Assembly: GCA_002358555.1 (NCBI GenBank)
Contig: DEPC01000202.1
Coordinates: forward strand, 1 to 7,515
DNA from: Hungatella sp. UBA3402
Lineage (GTDB): Bacteria > Bacillota > Clostridia > Lachnospirales > Lachnospiraceae
Length of the DNA stretch: 7,515 nt
Direction: 5' to 3'
Part shown: positions 1 to 6,237 of the stretch, one piece after another
Layout: each line of letters begins with the position of its first letter
Numbering within the stretch: the first letter of the stretch is position 1
Notes under the pieces: generated by a model
What the model saw: the letters and a program-made list of their open reading frames with translations, nothing else
Told to the model about the DNA's origin: nothing
The model's database searches: none
Position numbers and translations under genes: made by a program

Positions 1-1
1 T

Positions 2-418
2 TATAAGGCAGATACTTTGGAAGAATTGGCAGGAATGATTGGAGTTCCACAGGACGAATTCCTGGCAACCATTGAGGAATATAATCGTCATTGTCCTGGT
101 GGTGATATGGAAGGCGAGCCAGACGAATTTGGCCGCACCTTGTTTACTGATGGAGAAAAGAAAAACAATGGTATCAACACACCTCCATTCTATGCAGCAG
201 GTCGTGTACCCACAGTTCATCATACTATGGGTGGAGTTGAAATCAATGAAAAAACAGAAGTTCTCAATACAGAGGGAAATGTAATTCCTGGGTTCTATGC
301 AGCAGGAGAGGTGACTGGAGGTATTCACGGGACAAACCGTCTTGGAGGGAATGCTCTGACAGAAACGATTGTATTTGGTCGTATTGCGGGTGAACAAGCT
401 GCTGCTTATACAAAATAA
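2..418 (+). CDS. Fumarate-reductase-like flavoprotein, C-terminal fragment (5' end outside window)
   Basis: This is the last 138 codons of an FAD-dependent reductase of the flavocytochrome c / fumarate reductase family. The reading frame is open from base 2, so the gene starts upstream of the window; the TTG at 17 is internal. An HHTMGG motif is seen at codons 73-78 (bases 218-235) and an NRLGGNA motif around the Arg codon at 338-340. In Shewanella fumarate reductase these regions supply the substrate-binding histidines and the arginine that holds the substrate carboxylate. The segment GFYAAGEVTGG is the usual C-terminal FAD-contact strand. The family reduces fumarate or similar unsaturated acids (urocanate, methacrylate), often outside the cell in Gram-positive anaerobes. 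The exact substrate cannot be read because the catalytic Arg region and N-terminus are missing. The gene ends in TAA and is followed 18 bp later by a terminator, so it is not co-transcribed with the next gene. Family confidence is high; substrate is uncertain. Confidence 0.93.
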   Translation, partial: YKADTLEELAGMIGVPQDEFLATIEEYNRHCPGGDMEGEPDEFGRTLFTDGEKKNNGINTPPFYAAGRVPTVHHTMGGVEINEKTEVLNTEGNVIPGFYAAGEVTGGIHGTNRLGGNALTETIVFGRIAGEQAAAYTK

Positions 419-436
419 AAAGTTTGATATAAAGAG

Positions 437-472
437 AAGGTTCCTCTGTCTTTAGGCAGGGGGGCCTTTTTT
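437..472 (+). terminator. Rho-independent terminator after the first flavoprotein gene
   Basis: The arms at 437-448 and 457-468 form a 12-bp stem (nine Watson-Crick pairs and three G-U pairs) around an 8-nt loop. The T-run at 467-472 overlaps the end of the 3' arm. It lies 18 bp after the stop codon and separates the flavoprotein transcript from the MerR gene. Confidence 0.9.
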
Positions 473-514
473 GGTGGAAAAGTGCTGAATACTTGCAATA
501 TTAAAATTAACTCA

Positions 515-544
515 TTGTGATAGGGGGATTTATGTTATTATAAA
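515..544 (+). promoter_or_regulatory. Possible promoter of the MerR regulator gene
   Basis: TTGTGA at 515-520 and TATAAA at 539-544 are separated by 18 bp and lie about 50 bp before the MerR start codon. A second pair, TTGCAA at 493-498 with TGTGAT at 516-521 (17 bp), overlaps it. Both are only moderate matches. Some promoter is expected here because a terminator sits directly upstream. No MerR-type dyad like the one at 1481-1501 is visible in this gap, so autoregulation through the same site is not evident. Confidence 0.35.
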
Positions 545-590
545 AAAGATAGAAAAGAAGGTATTGGATAGAATCGATGAGGAATAAACT

Positions 591-1409
591 ATGTATACAA
601 AAATTGAACTATGCAAAAATGCAGGAATTACCCCTGAAACATTGCGACATTATGTAGATATCGGATTGATAAATCCAAAGGAAATTACAGAAAAGGGATA
701 CCGAAAATATGATAGAGACAATATTTTAGACTTGTGGTTTTACCGTCTAGGGGCTTCTCTGGGGAACCCGTTGAAGGAGGTAAAGAAGTGGAATACTGCT
801 ATGTCTATGGAGCATTTCCAAGGTCAACTTAAACAGCGCGAGACACAGCTTGAGAGAACGATAGAGGAGTTGGGGCAGCAGCTTATTATGATTCGGGAAA
901 TCCGGCATTATGTAGAAAAGGAGCAAAAGGCAGAGCAGGTTGTGACAAAAGAGCCAGGACTAGCAGGATATCGAGCTTTCTGTGATAGTGGTTTGGCAGC
1001 GCAGAGACAAATTGCAAAGATGGTAGAATTATTTCCTATGGTCTCCATAACCATTGATTATAAATTACCAGAAAATTGGAGAGAGATTTATTTGAAAAGT
1101 ACAAATCATGAAACTACCTGTATGGAATCAAGATTGGGAATCTGTGTCATGAAGGAGCAGTTTGATTGTATGGGGTTGGCAGAAAAAGATGGGTTAGAGG
1201 AGATGCCTGCCATGAACAGTTTATGTATGTTTCTGGTAACATCAAGACCATTTCAGTTGGGATGGAAAGATTTTCTTCCTATTCTGGATAAAGCGGCAAA
1301 AGGTTATGTACTTCATAGTGGGATTATTGGAAGTCTATTTTGCAGAGAGGTAGCAAAAAATCAGGTGAATTACCTTTTAAAATGTAGGATTTTAGTAGAA
1401 GAAAGGTAA
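591..1409 (+). CDS. MerR-family transcriptional regulator with a large C-terminal domain
   Basis: This 272-residue protein is probably a cytoplasmic, ligand-responsive transcription factor. Residues 1-70 are a MerR winged helix-turn-helix: an N-terminal helix pair (ITPETLRHYVDIGLI), the wing (EKGYRKYDRDN), then the second helix pair. Residues about 74-115 are Gln/Glu/Arg-rich and look like the dimerising coiled coil of the family. Residues about 120-272 form a separate domain, weakly like the GyrI/BmrR-type effector-binding fold, so a small organic ligand is more likely than a metal; that is inference. The start is supported by GAGGA at 579-583, 7 bp before ATG. The gene lies between two flavoprotein reductase genes. 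A MerR-style promoter with a 19-bp spacer sits before the next gene, so this protein is probably its activator. Several cysteines are scattered in the C-terminal domain without a clear metal-binding CxxC-type motif. Confidence 0.9.
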   Translation: MYTKIELCKNAGITPETLRHYVDIGLINPKEITEKGYRKYDRDNILDLWFYRLGASLGNPLKEVKKWNTAMSMEHFQGQLKQRETQLERTIEELGQQLIMIREIRHYVEKEQKAEQVVTKEPGLAGYRAFCDSGLAAQRQIAKMVELFPMVSITIDYKLPENWREIYLKSTNHETTCMESRLGICVMKEQFDCMGLAEKDGLEEMPAMNSLCMFLVTSRPFQLGWKDFLPILDKAAKGYVLHSGIIGSLFCREVAKNQVNYLLKCRILVEER

Positions 1410-1477
1410 TAAGAAATTTTCAGCCCCCTCCTGGCATAATGAGTTAAATTTCCTTTTTAAATAGTCTTAAAAATTAG

Positions 1478-1508
1478 TTGACCATGTGGTTACAACATAG
1501 TTTATAAT
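1478..1508 (+). promoter_or_regulatory. MerR-type promoter with a 19-bp spacer, upstream of the reductase gene
   Basis: A -35 box TTGACC (1478-1483) and a perfect -10 box TATAAT (1503-1508) are separated by 19 bp rather than the optimal 17. MerR-family activators act on such overlong spacers by untwisting the DNA so that RNA polymerase can align with both boxes. Transcription should start near 1515, giving a leader of about 50 nt. The reductase gene then has a strong GGGAGGA ribosome site at 1549-1555. An AT-rich tract at 1454-1477 directly upstream could act as an UP element. Confidence 0.82.
1481..1501. promoter_or_regulatory. Dyad operator in the promoter spacer (probable MerR binding site)
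   Basis: This 21-bp imperfect inverted repeat is centred on base 1491. The half-sites read AC-n-ATGT-n-GT and AC-n-ACAT-n-GT, and eight of ten symmetric pairs match. The centre lies within 2 bp of the middle of the -35/-10 spacer, as in known MerR operators. The likely binder is the MerR protein encoded just upstream; that link is inferred from position. Confidence 0.78.
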
Positions 1509-1563
1509 TAGTATAAGTTGATAAAAAAATAACAAATTTATTTAAAAAGGGAGGAAGAAAATT

Positions 1564-4020
1564 ATGAGAAAACAAATTTCTATGTTATTGGGATTAACTA
1601 TGGCCACCTGTGGAGCACTTGGCGGATGTTCCTCGCAGCCTGCTGCAACTAGTACAGAAGCTTCGGCAGATACAACTGCACCAGTGGAGACAACTACAAT
1701 AGCAGAGCCAACCTCAGCAGCAGAAATCCCAGAACCAGCAGGAATTTACACGCCAGGAACTTATACAGCAACAGCCCAAGGCTTTGGAGGTGATGTGACA
1801 GTAACCATCACAGTAGATGCAGAATCCATCACAGAAGTAATCATTGAAGGAGACAGCGAGACACAGGGAATTGGAAGCAAAGCAGTAGAACAATTGCCAG
1901 AAGCTATCTTAAATGCTCAAAGTGCAGAGGTGGATGGAGTCAGTGGGGCAACTATCACCAGCAAAGCCATTCAAACTGCCATAGCTCAAGCTCTAGCAGA
2001 GGCAAAGGGTGAGGAACCTAATACCATATCCAGTGTAAAAATGGTTCCAGGGACTTATACTGCCACAGCTCAAGGATTTGCTAAGGCAGAACTTTTGGAG
2101 GTCAATGTTACCGTCAGTGAAGACCAGATTAAATCTATTGAGGTAAATCCAGATAATGGTGAAACTGCCACAGTACTTCAGTCGGCAATTGATTTGATGA
2201 TACCAAGAATGATTGAATATCAGTCTGTATCTGTAGATTCTATCTGTGGAGCGACAGTATCCAGCAATGCGATTAAGACAGCAGCAGAATCTGCTTTGGT
2301 TCAGGCAATTGTAGCAGCAGGGGGAGACGAAAACGATGTAAAGGCATTTTATGTAGAACAGCCAAAAAGTACAGCTCAAGAAGAAATGGAAGTAGATGTG
2401 CTGGTCATTGGAATGGGAGGATCTGGATTTTCTGCGGCTATGAGTGCAGCTCAGGCACAGTATGAGGCAGGGGGCAAGGATGCTTCTAAAGTAAGTGTTC
2501 TTGGGATTGATAAAGCAGGCAAATACGGCGGAACATCTGCATTGACTAGTTCTCCTATGGCAGTAAATCCCCCCAGCATGGTAGAGAAAAAAGGGTCTGA
2601 CTATGTAGATATTGATGTATTTAAACAGGACTGGATGACATATACAGAGGGAGATGCAAAAGAAGAACTAGTAGATATTATGATAAATAAGTCCGGTGAA
2701 ACTCTAGATTGGCTTACAGACTTAGGATTTGAGTTTGCAGAGCCTGTACCAGGATTTGGAACTCCATATGAGGTGGTATGCTATTATGGGGAAGGATTTA
2801 TGGGTTCTGATGGCCAAACCACCAGCAAAACAGTAGTGGGCGGCTTCTTTGATAAGATGATGGCAGCCTATGAAGAAATTGGAGGCAAATATCTTCTAGA
2901 GACAGAGGGAACAGAGCTAATCTTAGAAGATGGAAAAGTAGTTGGAGCCAAGGCAGAAGGAGCAGACGGAACTAAGTATACAATTCATGCAAAAGCTGTA
3001 GTTTTAGCAGGTGGAGGATTTGCTGGCAACACAGAAATGGAAGAACAATATCTTACAAATGAATACTATCCGATAAAGGGAGCATGGAACTTGTTCGGAT
3101 GTGCTCAAAATGACGGAAAGACAATTGAGATGGCATTGGATGCAGGAGCAGGAACCTACAATATCAGTGTGCCTCCTATGGTACATATCGGTGGAATTCC
3201 AGTTTTAATGCATGATTATCCAGTGAATCAGATTGATGGTCAAATTGATATTTGGACCCATCGTACTGCCACATGGTCCCTCAATGATATCCCTATGGTT
3301 ATGGCATTATCTCCAGATACTATGGCAGTGAATATGGAGGGCAAACGATTTACAGATGAGAGTGGTCTTGCCATGATGGACCCCTGGAAAGCAGGCCCTA
3401 ATTTTTATTCTATCTGGTCAGATTCAAGGATAAAAGATGTACAGGAGAATGGATTCGAGTATGCAAGTACTGGATTATTTATAAACCAAGGCGGCGTTCC
3501 AGTTGGGACTCCTATTCCTGAGATTTATGAAGTTCTTGACAAGGCAGCAGAGTATGGAATGGTCTATAAGGGCGACACCATTGAGGAGCTTGCACAGCAG
3601 ATTGGCATGGATGGTGCTGTATTGGCTGAGAGTGTAAAGGGATACAACGCCTACTGCGAAACAGGAGAGGCAAATGGAGAGATTGAAAAAGCAGACCGAA
3701 TTTACAGCCCTGAAGGAGCAGATTTGGGAGAGGCTCATTACAAAAAAGGAATCGGAGAAGATGGTCCCTTCTATGCAATAAAAGGAGCTTCTTGGTGCTA
3801 TAGTACAGCAGGAGGACTGGATGTAGATGCTCAGATGAGAGTGCTCAAGGAGGACGGAGAGACTGTTATTGAAGGATTATATGCAGTAGGAACAGATACC
3901 ATCGGTGTACTTTTGACAGAAAAGAAGGAGTATGTAAAATATGGCGGTGCTGCACAGGGATGGGCGTTTACCTCTGGAAAAGAGGCAGGAGCCAATGCCG
4001 CTACTTTTGTTGCACAATAA
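1564..4020 (+). CDS. Lipoprotein flavin reductase with two FMN-binding domains and an FAD-binding reductase domain
   Basis: This 818-residue protein is probably anchored on the outer face of the membrane and reduces an organic electron acceptor. A lipoprotein signal ends in the lipobox LGGC, with the lipidated Cys at 22, followed by a Thr/Ala/Glu-rich linker to about 60. FMN-binding domain 1 (about 64-147) carries DGVSGAT at 124-130. Domain 2 (about 162-248) carries DSICGAT at 225-231. In this family the Thr is the site of covalent FMN attachment by an ApbE-type flavin transferase, which is not in this window. The FAD domain starts at about 277 with GMGGSG (283-288); VLAGGGFAG is at 480-488 and GLYAVGTDT at 771-779. 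The fumarate-reductase HHTMGG motif is replaced by YSTAGG (746-751), the NRLGGNA motif is absent, and the expected catalytic Arg after GKRF (593-596) is not found. It therefore belongs to a non-fumarate clade of unknown substrate. It has its own MerR-type promoter and a downstream terminator. Confidence 0.93.
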   Translation: MRKQISMLLGLTMATCGALGGCSSQPAATSTEASADTTAPVETTTIAEPTSAAEIPEPAGIYTPGTYTATAQGFGGDVTVTITVDAESITEVIIEGDSETQGIGSKAVEQLPEAILNAQSAEVDGVSGATITSKAIQTAIAQALAEAKGEEPNTISSVKMVPGTYTATAQGFAKAELLEVNVTVSEDQIKSIEVNPDNGETATVLQSAIDLMIPRMIEYQSVSVDSICGATVSSNAIKTAAESALVQAIVAAGGDENDVKAFYVEQPKSTAQEEMEVDVLVIGMGGSGFSAAMSAAQAQYEAGGKDASKVSVLGIDKAGKYGGTSALTSSPMAVNPPSMVEKKGSDYVDIDVFKQDWMTYTEGDAKEELVDIMINKSGETLDWLTDLGFEFAEPVPGFGTPYEVVCYYGEGFMGSDGQTTSKTVVGGFFDKMMAAYEEIGGKYLLETEGTELILEDGKVVGAKAEGADGTKYTIHAKAVVLAGGGFAGNTEMEEQYLTNEYYPIKGAWNLFGCAQNDGKTIEMALDAGAGTYNISVPPMVHIGGIPVLMHDYPVNQIDGQIDIWTHRTATWSLNDIPMVMALSPDTMAVNMEGKRFTDESGLAMMDPWKAGPNFYSIWSDSRIKDVQENGFEYASTGLFINQGGVPVGTPIPEIYEVLDKAAEYGMVYKGDTIEELAQQIGMDGAVLAESVKGYNAYCETGEANGEIEKADRIYSPEGADLGEAHYKKGIGEDGPFYAIKGASWCYSTAGGLDVDAQMRVLKEDGETVIEGLYAVGTDTIGVLLTEKKEYVKYGGAAQGWAFTSGKEAGANAATFVAQ

Positions 4021-4034
4021 TGTTATATGATAGC

Positions 4035-4094
4035 TGTCTATAAGAGAAAGAAGGAGCTGTTGCAAAAGGTGAACTGCTCCTCGTCAAGTAGACA
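4035..4094 (+). other. Structured 3' untranslated segment
   Basis: Between the reductase stop and its terminator are nested inverted repeats. The outer arms are TGTCTA at 4035-4040 and TAGACA at 4089-4094. The inner arms at 4053-4061 and 4072-4080 (GGAGC...GCTCC, with one T-T mismatch) enclose a 10-nt loop. No T-run follows, so this is not itself an intrinsic terminator. It may stabilise the mRNA 3' end or be a small dispersed repeat; function unknown. Confidence 0.4.
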
Positions 4095-4115
4095 ATTGAA
4101 AAAATATAAATCTTT

Positions 4116-4147
4116 CTGCTGGCAGATAAATTCTGCTGGCAGTTTTT
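4116..4147 (+). terminator. Rho-independent terminator after the reductase gene
   Basis: Two copies of CTGCTGGCAG (4116-4125 and 4133-4142) can pair as a 10-bp stem with two central wobble pairs (U-G and G-U) and a 7-nt loop, followed by TTTTT at 4143-4147. On the opposite strand the two wobbles become A-C mismatches, so the hairpin is better suited to + strand transcripts, that is, to the reductase mRNA. Confidence 0.82.
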
Positions 4148-4180
4148 ATATTGTCCGTAAAGAAATCTCAGGTTTTTCTG

Positions 4181-4205
4181 TTTGTCCAGAAATTTCCTAG
4201 ACAAA
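4181..4205 (-). other. Hairpin over the stop codon of the XRE regulator gene
   Basis: This 25-bp palindrome is centred on 4193 with the outer arm TTTGTC/GACAAA. Read as - strand RNA, all 12 symmetric positions pair, two of them as G-U; as + strand RNA those two are mismatches. It includes the regulator's TAG codon (4197-4199). No T-run follows, so it is more likely a transcript-end or stability structure than a classical terminator. Arms this close would leave a small loop, so a few central pairs would be open. Confidence 0.45.
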
Positions 4206-4526
4206 AGAGTTTGGTTCCTGTTTCACAATTGATTGAATCAGGTTTAAAAGAGCTCTCTTCTGCTCAGGAGTCAGGAGACTCCATTGTTCTAGCAACTCTG
4301 TCTGGTCATTATCCAGTTCTTTTAGATTTCCCTCTGAAAAAAATTGAGCCATGGACATATCAAATGCGTTACAAATTTTTTGTAAGGATGCAATAGAAGG
4401 AAGCATATTTTTACGATACCAAGATGATATTGTAGACTGAGGCAGTCCAGAATGCAAAGCTAATTGGTATTCTGTCCAATTTCGAGCAACTCTCTGGGCT
4501 GTAATTTTTTGGAGAATGTCAATCAT
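4197..4526 (-). CDS. Small XRE-family helix-turn-helix regulator
   Basis: This 109-residue DNA-binding protein has a Cro/C1-type helix-turn-helix at residues about 5-64. The recognition-helix region is LPQSTISSWYRKN (28-40), followed by the typical LPSIASLQKICNAFDMSMAQFF. Residues 70-109 form a short helical tail (LTPEQKRALLNLIQSI) with no recognisable enzyme or sensor domain. Stand-alone proteins of this type are common in Lachnospiraceae; few have known targets. The start is supported by AAAGAGG (4533-4539, - strand), 6 bp before ATG. It is convergent with the flavin reductase gene and divergent from the MBOAT gene, with 197 bp between the two start codons. It may therefore control itself or the acyltransferase operon, but no firm operator is identified. 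Family call is secure; target is not known. Confidence 0.88.
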   Translation of the reverse strand: MIDILQKITAQRVARNWTEYQLALHSGLPQSTISSWYRKNMLPSIASLQKICNAFDMSMAQFFSEGNLKELDNDQTELLEQWSLLTPEQKRALLNLIQSIVKQEPNSFV

Positions 4527-4544
4527 AAGATACCTCTTTTTAAC

Positions 4545-4587
4545 TTCTCAAATTTTTGTTGATATCTAATAAAAATAGTCTTGAGAA
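4545..4587. promoter_or_regulatory. Inverted repeat in the XRE leader/promoter region, possible operator
   Basis: The arms TTCTCAA (4545-4551) and TTGAGAA (4581-4587) are exact inverted repeats 29 bp apart, with GATATC near the centre. On the - strand a weak promoter (TTGCTG, 17 bp, TTATTA) overlaps this region. The position would suit autorepression by the XRE protein, but the arms are widely spaced, so the assignment is tentative. Confidence 0.3.
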
Positions 4588-4653
4588 ATCAGCAATAAGC
4601 ACAAACTATTTCTTTTATACATAAGATAATCGTTATTATAATATGAAAAATCG

Positions 4654-4682
4654 TTGCAAAATAGTAATTATACACGTATAAT
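4654..4682 (+). promoter_or_regulatory. Sigma-A-type promoter of the MBOAT operon
   Basis: TTGCAA (4654-4659) and a perfect TATAAT (4677-4682) are separated by the optimal 17 bp, giving an expected start near 4690 and a leader of about 35 nt. AT-rich sequence upstream could strengthen it. A loose dyad, CGTA...TACG (4675-4689), covers the -10 box. Sequence TCGTT is repeated 21 bp apart (4630-4634 and 4651-4655), close to two helical turns. Either could be a regulator contact. Confidence 0.72.
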
Positions 4683-4723
4683 ATTTACGATATAAATTAC
4701 TAAAGAAAGCAGGAACTATTTAG

Positions 4724-6205
4724 ATGGACATGATATCGTTAAATTTTTATGTATGGGTAACAATTTTGGTGATAATTTATTACCTTTTCCCTATAAAATG
4801 GCGCTGGTATGTACTTCTGGCAGGCAGTCTGAGATTTTACTGGCTCTTGTCTGGAAAAGGAATAGGGATATTTTTGTCAACAATTGTGATAAGCTATGGC
4901 ATGGGAATGGTAATGGAACGACTTAAGAATCAAGGAAAACAAGCAAGCAAACAGGCTAAACTACTATTATTTGTGACAATACTTATGGTTATAACTCCCC
5001 TCTTTGTAATAAAGCTAGGAGATTTTATTTTGACACCTCTGGTTAATGGCTGCCGTTTTGAAGCGTTTCGGAAATTTTTTATAGCTGTATTTTTGGAGAA
5101 GGAAATAGAAAATACATGGATTGTTCCCATTGGACTAGCATTTTATACTATGCAGATAATTGCTTATATTGTTGATGTATATCGAGGAAATATAACTGCA
5201 GAAAAAAATTTTTTGAGGTATGTATTGTTTGTATCATTTTTCCCTCAGATTGTTCAAGGGCCGATTCCCAGATATGAGCAGCTTGGCTCTCAGCTTTGGG
5301 AGGGACATCCATTTCAAGAAAAGATATTTATAAAAGGCTGTCTATTGATTGTTTGGGGATTTTTTCTGAAAATGATGATTGCAGATAAAGCAGCCGTAAT
5401 TGTAAACACCATTTTTCAAGACAATATTAAGTATCCTGGAGGATTTATTTTGGTGGCAGGTTGTTTGTATAGTATTCAATTATATACAGACTTTCTCTCT
5501 TGTGTCTGTATTGCTCAAGGAGTAGCTGAGCTGTTTGGAATTGAATTGGCAGATAACTTTCATCGACCTTATTTGGCAATTTCCATTCAAGACTTTTGGA
5601 GAAGATGGCATATTTCTTTATCAGGGTGGTTTAAAGAATACTTATATATTCCACTTGGAGGGAACAGGAAGGGAAAGATACGTACAAGCATAAATAAATT
5701 TGTTGTATTTTTTTGTACTGGATTCTGGCATGGTGCAAACTGGACATTTATAATATGGGGATTATATCATGGATTCTTTTCTGTAATTGAAGAATATGTT
5801 ACATTTATAAAAAAAATACCTAAAATATTTACATATATTTATACAATGCTTATTGTATGCATAGGTTTTGTGATTTTCCGTGCAGATACTCTTTCACAGG
5901 CATTTTATATGCTTAGGAAGATGTTTACAGGTGTTTCATTTGATGATTGTAACATGAGTTTTGTAATAAGCCAGCTTAATCCGTGGTTTATTTTTATGTT
6001 ATTCTCAGGTTTTATAGGAATGGCTCCTGTAAAAATTATAAAAGAGAAATTACAATATATATTATATATAAAAGAACTGCGTCTTACATGGAAATATACA
6101 ATAATAAATATATTTTCTTATATAGTCCCGGTTATGCTTTTAGTGTGGTGCATTATACGTTTATCTGGAAATACATATAATCCATTTATTTATTTTAGGT
6201 TTTAA
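4724..6205 (+). CDS. MBOAT-family membrane O-acyltransferase (AlgI/DltB-like)
   Basis: This 493-residue multi-pass membrane protein, with roughly ten hydrophobic segments, probably passes acyl (usually acetyl) groups from a cytoplasmic donor across the membrane for attachment to a surface polymer. The MBOAT core is clear: IVPIGLAFYTMQ (133-144), FPQIVQGPIPRY (173-184), NFHRPY (278-283), FWRRWHISLSGWFKEYLYIP (291-310) followed by LGGNRKG, and GFWHGANW (333-340). H336 is the expected catalytic histidine and H296 the second conserved histidine. The length is normal for the family. In the YTDFLSCVCIAQG segment (254-266) the often-seen SG and Asp are replaced, a possible subfamily trait. The start is supported by AGGA at 4711-4714; a second ATG at 4730 has poorer spacing. 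The SGNH-like gene 111 bp downstream is the usual partner in polysaccharide O-acetylation. It is less likely to be DltB because no dltA, dltC or dltD is adjacent. Confidence 0.93.
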   Translation: MDMISLNFYVWVTILVIIYYLFPIKWRWYVLLAGSLRFYWLLSGKGIGIFLSTIVISYGMGMVMERLKNQGKQASKQAKLLLFVTILMVITPLFVIKLGDFILTPLVNGCRFEAFRKFFIAVFLEKEIENTWIVPIGLAFYTMQIIAYIVDVYRGNITAEKNFLRYVLFVSFFPQIVQGPIPRYEQLGSQLWEGHPFQEKIFIKGCLLIVWGFFLKMMIADKAAVIVNTIFQDNIKYPGGFILVAGCLYSIQLYTDFLSCVCIAQGVAELFGIELADNFHRPYLAISIQDFWRRWHISLSGWFKEYLYIPLGGNRKGKIRTSINKFVVFFCTGFWHGANWTFIIWGLYHGFFSVIEEYVTFIKKIPKIFTYIYTMLIVCIGFVIFRADTLSQAFYMLRKMFTGVSFDDCNMSFVISQLNPWFIFMLFSGFIGMAPVKIIKEKLQYILYIKELRLTWKYTIINIFSYIVPVMLLVWCIIRLSGNTYNPFIYFRF

Positions 6206-6237
6206 ATATAAAAAACAAAAAACTAGCGTGTATGCTT

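Noticed and set aside
17..418. Complete small gene starting at TTG 17
   Set aside because: The frame is open to base 2 and the protein is only the C-terminal part of a much larger family, so this is a truncated gene, not a small one.
1413..1458. Possible terminator after the MerR gene (GAAATTT...AAATTTC then TTTTT)
   Set aside because: The stem is only 7 bp and mostly A-T, with a 26-nt loop that has little inner pairing, so it is too weak to call.
1993..2379. Minus-strand reading frame inside the reductase gene
   Set aside because: It is Cys/Tyr-rich, has no family likeness, and lies fully antisense to well-conserved FMN-binding domains.
3475..3778. Overlapping minus-strand reading frames inside the FAD domain
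   Set aside because: There are two overlapping frames with no recognisable motifs or context; both are antisense by-products of the conserved gene.
4114..4142. Tandem TTCTGCTGGCAG copies as a direct-repeat or CRISPR-like unit
   Set aside because: There are only two copies 5 bp apart, and they pair as the arms of a terminator hairpin followed by a T-run.
4151..4396. Plus-strand reading frame opposite the XRE gene
   Set aside because: It is antisense to a recognisable helix-turn-helix protein and shows no motif of its own.
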